Source: HGM11416 sp034104345
GTDB taxonomy: Bacteria > Bacillota > Clostridia > Christensenellales > Borkfalkiaceae
DNA length: 27,402 bases
Assembly (NCBI GenBank): GCA_034104345.1
Contig: JAXEDY010000002.1
Location: forward strand, 1-27,402
Direction: 5' to 3'
The position numbers were made by a program, and so were the translations under genes. This document shows, one piece after another, positions 24,842 to 27,402 of this stretch (its first letter is position 1; every line of letters starts with the position of its first letter). The notes beneath the pieces were generated by a model. It had not been told where the DNA came from. It was given only the letters and a program-made list of their open reading frames with translations, and searched no databases.

Positions 24842-25044
24842 ATCTCCTTAAATTTATTTGTGTTTCGTATAGGTCGCGTTACTCGGGATTTCTGCCTTGT
24901 CTTACTATTTTTTATCATTTTTAATTTACCGACTACTCTCCGTAGTAACACTATAACTTTTATTCTTTCTCCCGCCGTGCTTTTAACGGAAAGATAAACA
25001 CGGCTACCCCTATCACACAATATCTCCTTATCTTTTCCCGCCAT
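24838..25044 (-). CDS. Small basic hypothetical protein, uncertain
   Basis: An open frame of 68 codons from ATG 25044 (or 74 from a GTG at 25062, directly after the previous stop). It reads MAGKDKEILCDRGSRVYLSV and is rich in Lys and Arg in its second half. It ends inside the ribosome binding site of the 49-aa gene, as if coupled. No good ribosome binding site precedes either start and no family is recognised, so it may be a chance frame. Confidence 0.35.
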   Translation of the reverse strand: MAGKDKEILCDRGSRVYLSVKSTAGERIKVIVLLRRVVGKLKMIKNSKTRQKSRVTRPIRNTNKFKEI

Positions 25045-25062
25045 TACGGGTGTAATAAGCAC

Positions 25063-25287
25063 TTAATGTGTTCCGCTGCTATGTGACTTCATAATTTCAT
25101 ACGCTCTTTTTATAAAGTCCACTTTTGTTAAGTTGCGCTCCTTCAAGAACGCATTGATTTCGACATACAAATCCCGCGGGATCATCGTCTGAAAATTTCC
25201 GTTTGTCGCACGGCGTTTTTCTTTGTTCTTTGCTTCGTATTTTCTATTAGCAATTCTTTGCGGTGTATCGTCTTTGCATTTGACCAT
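25063..25287 (-). CDS. Small ribbon-helix-helix-type DNA-binding protein
   Basis: 74 aa; ATG at 25287 preceded by GGAGG. A basic N-terminal arm (QRIANRKYEAKNKEKRRAT) is followed by FQTMIPRDLYVEINAFLKER and then TKVDFIKRAYEIMKS. This fits a beta-strand and two helices, the ribbon-helix-helix pattern of Arc/CopG-like regulators and relaxosome accessory proteins. The promoter in front carries a near-perfect palindrome, so autoregulation is likely. It could instead assist the relaxase at oriT. Confidence 0.65.
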   Translation of the reverse strand: MVKCKDDTPQRIANRKYEAKNKEKRRATNGNFQTMIPRDLYVEINAFLKERNLTKVDFIKRAYEIMKSHSSGTH

Positions 25288-25307
25288 AACTTTCCTCCAA
25301 AAATTTT

Positions 25308-25350
25308 ATTATCGTATATATACTATAATATATTTTTCGGAGTTTGTCAA
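25308..25350 (-). promoter_or_regulatory. Promoter with overlapping operator for the small regulator
   Basis: TTGACA (25345-25350) and TATAGT (25322-25327) are 17 bases apart on the minus strand, a strong promoter. A 22-base palindrome (25308-25329, one mismatched pair) covers the -10 element and the start point. A protein bound there would shut the promoter. Confidence 0.75.
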
Positions 25351-25424
25351 TCGGTTTTGCTTTGTAAAATTTGCCGGGAAGGCAATTACAAATGTTTGAA
25401 ATAAAAAATCAAACAACAAATTTT

Positions 25425-26465
25425 TTACTTGCTGTTATAACTATTATTTTTGCTTTGTTTTTCTTGCTTTTTGCGTTCTTCTTCGAGTTCCGCTTCTATC
25501 TGTTGAAGACGCGGAATTTGTTTCGTTGCTTCCGGTGTAAACAGAGATAGAACGGAATCGAAAAAGTTATTGATTGTTTTCGGCTTTCCGTGGACTATAC
25601 GTCTATATTCCGTCGGATTTGTTCTTGCAAGTTCTTTGCCAACGTTTGTGTAATGGGAATTATTATCCTTTTCCTTTTGCAAAGTTTCTGCTTTTCGGAC
25701 GTATTCGAGCGTTTCGTCCATAGCCTTTGTAAGCCGCTTTGAAAGGTCGCTGTTGTCTGCCGTTAAAGCGATTACTTGCTCTTGTAACTTGCCGCGTTTT
25801 CTCGGAATATTCCCGCTTTTTGCCTCGGTTAAAGCATCCGTGTACACTTGATTTTCTTCCCGTATGGCTTCCGCTTGCTCAATTATCTTTTTCGCCTTAT
25901 ATTCGGCGGTGGAAAGGTGTTTCTTTTGACTGCCTTCTTTGCCGCGTTGTAAGCCCCAACGTTTCCCGACGGCTTCGTAAAAATCCGTTTGCAACTGCCG
26001 TAACTGCGGTTTATCGAAAAGTTGTTTACTGCAAAGTCTGCCGTCTTTCGTTACGGGCATCAGGTTTAAGTGCATATGCGGCGTTGTTTCATCGTTATGT
26101 ACTACCGCCGCGATAATGTTTTCTTCGTCGTAACGCTCCGCAAAGAATTGGTAACAGTCCGAGAAAAAGTTATATTGTTCTATCTTGACTAAACCGTCGA
26201 AAAAAGTTTTGTCCGAGCCTAACACGAACGAATTCATTACAACCGCGTCTTTGCGAGGGGATAAACCTAACTCTTTTATTCTGCCGTTTATGAACTCCGT
26301 GTAAGTCTTTCCGAAATACGGCGTAAAGCGATAATTGTTTCTTGTCCGCTCGGTGTCTATCTGTGGATTTGACGCTTCGTAATTCTCGTCCCGTTCGTTT
26401 TCCTTTTCGATAGGTGCGACGTCTTGTTTATGGTATTTCTCCATATGACACACTAAATATGAAAT
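25425..26465 (-). CDS. MobV-family relaxase (plasmid mobilization/recombination protein)
   Basis: 346 aa if translation starts at an ATT codon (26465), which follows AGGAGG at nine bases and gives the N-terminus SYLVCHMEKYHKQDV expected for the family. The first ATG in this frame that fits the family is at 26444, 21 bases further in, and has no good ribosome binding site. Motif III, HNDETTPHMHLNLMPV, is complete. Motif I reads EKENERDENY where pMV158 MobM has KHNER with the catalytic His22. The C-terminal half is coiled coil (about 190-330). It nicks the oriT just upstream of its own gene and mobilises the element with a helper. It lies 75 bases before the small regulator's promoter. Confidence 0.9.
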   Translation of the reverse strand: MSYLVCHMEKYHKQDVAPIEKENERDENYEASNPQIDTERTRNNYRFTPYFGKTYTEFINGRIKELGLSPRKDAVVMNSFVLGSDKTFFDGLVKIEQYNFFSDCYQFFAERYDEENIIAAVVHNDETTPHMHLNLMPVTKDGRLCSKQLFDKPQLRQLQTDFYEAVGKRWGLQRGKEGSQKKHLSTAEYKAKKIIEQAEAIREENQVYTDALTEAKSGNIPRKRGKLQEQVIALTADNSDLSKRLTKAMDETLEYVRKAETLQKEKDNNSHYTNVGKELARTNPTEYRRIVHGKPKTINNFFDSVLSLFTPEATKQIPRLQQIEAELEEERKKQEKQSKNNSYNSK

Positions 26466-26501
26466 GATGATTTTCCTCCTGAAATTTGTTTTTATTCTCA
26501 T

Positions 26502-26609
26502 TGAGCAAAGTGTTAGAATTTCCTCTGCCGACTGTTTTATTAGTGGATTCACAGCCTCGCAGAGCACACTATTTTGCGAAGCAAAGTATAGTGTGCTACA
26601 CTTTGCTCA
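26502..26609 (-). other. Origin of transfer (oriT), MobV/pMV158 type
   Basis: The core at 26583-26604 reads AAAGTATAGTGTG then CTACACTTT and has the inverted repeat AAAGT-TAG/CTA-ACTTT of pMV158-like origins, in which the nick follows TAGTGTG (after about 26595 on the plus strand). A second arm AGCACACTAT at 26563-26572 pairs with ATAGTGTGCT at 26588-26597. A further 12-bp inverted copy, TGAGCAAAGTGT at 26502-26513, matches ACACTTTGCTCA at 26598-26609. It lies directly upstream of the relaxase gene, the usual place. Confidence 0.85.
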
Positions 26610-26654
26610 TAAGTATTCTGTTTTGCTCCACATTTTTCTCAAAGTTTTCTCCCG

Positions 26655-26687
26655 CTACGGCGGACGATATTGATTGTAATTTGTCAT
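26655..26687 (-). pseudogene. Ten-codon open frame MTNYNQYRPP with a strong ribosome binding site
   Basis: GGGAGG lies seven bases before an ATG that reads MTNYNQYRPP and then stops at TAG. One base further along the frame, GENFEKNVEQNRILMSKV stays open to a stop at 26596, inside the oriT. Restoring one base would give a 30-codon gene. It is either a leader peptide or a small gene broken by a one-base loss. Confidence 0.4.
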
Positions 26688-26710
26688 TTTTTCACCTCCC
26701 GAAAGACGAC

Positions 26711-26746
26711 AAAAAAGCCGCTGATATTTTTTTCTATCACCGACTT
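26711..26746 (-). terminator. Rho-independent terminator upstream of the relaxase region
   Basis: On the minus strand AGTCGGTGATA and TATCAGCGGCT pair with one mismatch and one G-T pair around an A-rich loop, followed by TTTTTT. It lies between two ribosome binding sites (26787-26791 and about 26695-26700). Confidence 0.7.
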
Positions 26747-26805
26747 AAAAGTTAGTATTAAGTTCCTATTTTTGTTACATAAAACGCCTCCGATTTGTAT
26801 CCGCA

Positions 26806-27111
26806 GACAAAAAATCCGTGCGATTTCGGTTGCCTTTATAGGCTCGTTCTTCGCACGGATTTTAATCCCGATTATTAAATTTGTGGTCGATTTTATCTAA
26901 AAAATCGTACAACAACAAAACCCACGCTGAAATCTCTCTTTTTTAACGATTTCAACGCCCGCCGCGGAATTGCTACACTTAATAGCAACTCTATGGTAAA
27001 CGACGGTAATTATCCTGTCCGAATCCACAAAAGGGAACGGACGATCGGGCAACATTTTCACACCCGACAGCGCCTTTTCTTACGGCGCAAAAATTGACCT
27101 TATGTCAAGTC
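26806..27111 (-). ncRNA. Candidate structured RNA, about 305 nt, of the mobile element
   Basis: A strong promoter at 27118-27146 leads into about 300 bases without a usable ORF but with a chain of local helices. Arms (plus coordinates) are 27090-27098/27109-27117, 27070-27074/27084-27088, 27045-27049/27063-27067, 27017-27021/27038-27042, 26970-26975/26983-26988, 26929-26934/26948-26953 and 26888-26894/26901-26907. It ends in a 13-bp perfect stem (26811-26823/26851-26863), with a GCCT/AGGC side stem in its loop, then six U. It could be a free RNA or the leader of a lost cargo gene. No known class was recognised. Confidence 0.5.
26811..26863 (-). terminator. Very strong terminator of the structured RNA
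   Basis: AAAATCCGTGCGA (26811-26823) and TCGCACGGATTTT (26851-26863) are perfectly complementary over 13 bp. On the minus strand the stem is followed by TTTTTT. The loop folds into its own small stem (GCCT/AGGC). Confidence 0.8.
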
Positions 27112-27117
27112 AATTTT

Positions 27118-27146
27118 ATTATAGCATGCGAACATTTGTTCGTCAA
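27118..27146 (-). promoter_or_regulatory. Strong sigma-A promoter with extended -10
   Basis: TTGACG (27141-27146) and TATAAT (27118-27123) on the minus strand are 17 bases apart, with TG one base before the -10. It is the best promoter match in the window, yet no gene follows directly, only the structured region. Confidence 0.8.
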
Positions 27147-27281
27147 GTGTTTTTGCTTATTTTTCTTAAATATGCTTTTATTACTAAGTCGATAATAATT
27201 TTAAAATATGGCATAAAAAGGGACAATATAAGGGACATTTTGTAGGTTTGTCAAACATATGAGACAGATTTTGAAAAAAAA

Positions 27282-27402
27282 TCAATTATGTATAAGTCCA
27301 AGATATAAGTAGTCTGAAAGGTATTGTTTAGGAGATTTCCAGGCAAGAGGCCGCATAGGAAAAGAGTTGTAACGTTTCAGATGTACGGCAAGTTGCTTTG
27401 AA
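27282..27402 (-). CDS. Transposase, C-terminal end only (integrase-core type)
   Basis: The frame entering from the right edge encodes SKQLAVHLKRYNSFPMRPLA, then WKSPKQYLSDYL and a stop at 27282. A YNxFPMRPLxWKSP ending is typical of rve-type transposases of the IS3/IS481 group. The bulk of the gene lies outside the window. Beyond the stop, the repeated GGGACA at 27219-27236 and the T-rich sequence may include the end of this IS. Confidence 0.65.
   Translation of the reverse strand, partial: SKQLAVHLKRYNSFPMRPLAWKSPKQYLSDYLYLGLIHN

Larger units (their letters stand above)
23000..27281. mobile_element. Integrative mobilizable element (right limit uncertain)
   Basis: A large serine recombinase at one end, small accessory genes, a ribbon-helix-helix-type protein, a MobV relaxase and an oriT together make an integrative mobilizable element. 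There is no mating-pair apparatus, so it would need a helper element for transfer. The left edge is probably near 23000-23037. The right edge is not identified and may lie beyond an IS fragment at the window end. No cargo gene is visible. Confidence 0.75.

Noticed and set aside
26466..26567. Extension of the relaxase to an upstream start at 26567
   Set aside because: It would read through the oriT, has no ribosome binding site, and adds residues not seen in the MobV family.
1..27402. CRISPR arrays, tRNA and rRNA genes
   Set aside because: No regularly spaced repeats with unique spacers, no tRNA-like cloverleaf with CCA end and no rRNA sequence were seen on reading both strands.

Overview
The window looks like the chromosome of an uncultured gut-type member of the Clostridia. 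This rests on AGGAG ribosome binding sites, Gram-positive lipoproteins, a CUT1 sugar transporter without its own ATPase, large Ig-like surface proteins with a C-terminal membrane anchor, and a Firmicutes-type mobilizable element. The affiliation (perhaps Christensenellales-like) is an inference.

About 1-18764, all on the minus strand, is one long glycan-use locus read from right to left. A promoter at 18736-18764 drives a 1233-aa surface protein. Then come a large solute-binding lipoprotein, two CUT1 permeases, a 925-aa secreted protein, a DUF4838 lipoprotein, a cytoplasmic DUF4838 protein, a TIM-barrel protein of glycosidase-like appearance, a 246-aa protein of no family I recognise, a Gfo/Idh/MocA-like protein, a second copy of the TIM-barrel protein, and a second Gfo/Idh/MocA-like gene cut by the window edge. 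The likely flow is: surface proteins bind a polysaccharide, the lipoprotein enzyme acts outside, the transporter imports oligosaccharides, and the cytoplasmic DUF4838, TIM-barrel and oxidoreductase proteins finish the breakdown. The substrate cannot be read from the sequence.

18774-22877 holds a terminator, a LysR-type regulator, a divergent YczE/YitT-like membrane protein, a decayed IS3-family insertion sequence (20739-21503) and a single GH109-like NAD-dependent glycosidase gene with its own promoter.

From about 23000 to the right edge lies an integrative mobilizable element. It carries a large serine recombinase, small genes, a ribbon-helix-helix-type protein with an operator-promoter, a MobV relaxase and an oriT closely resembling that of pMV158. 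Upstream of the oriT is a strong promoter followed by about 300 nt with many hairpins, no ORF and a very strong terminator: a candidate structured RNA. The right edge holds the C-terminal end of another IS transposase.

The best candidates for something undescribed are the 246-aa protein with its duplicated TIM-barrel/oxidoreductase partners, the recurring beta-rich module in the two secreted proteins, and the structured RNA of the mobile element.
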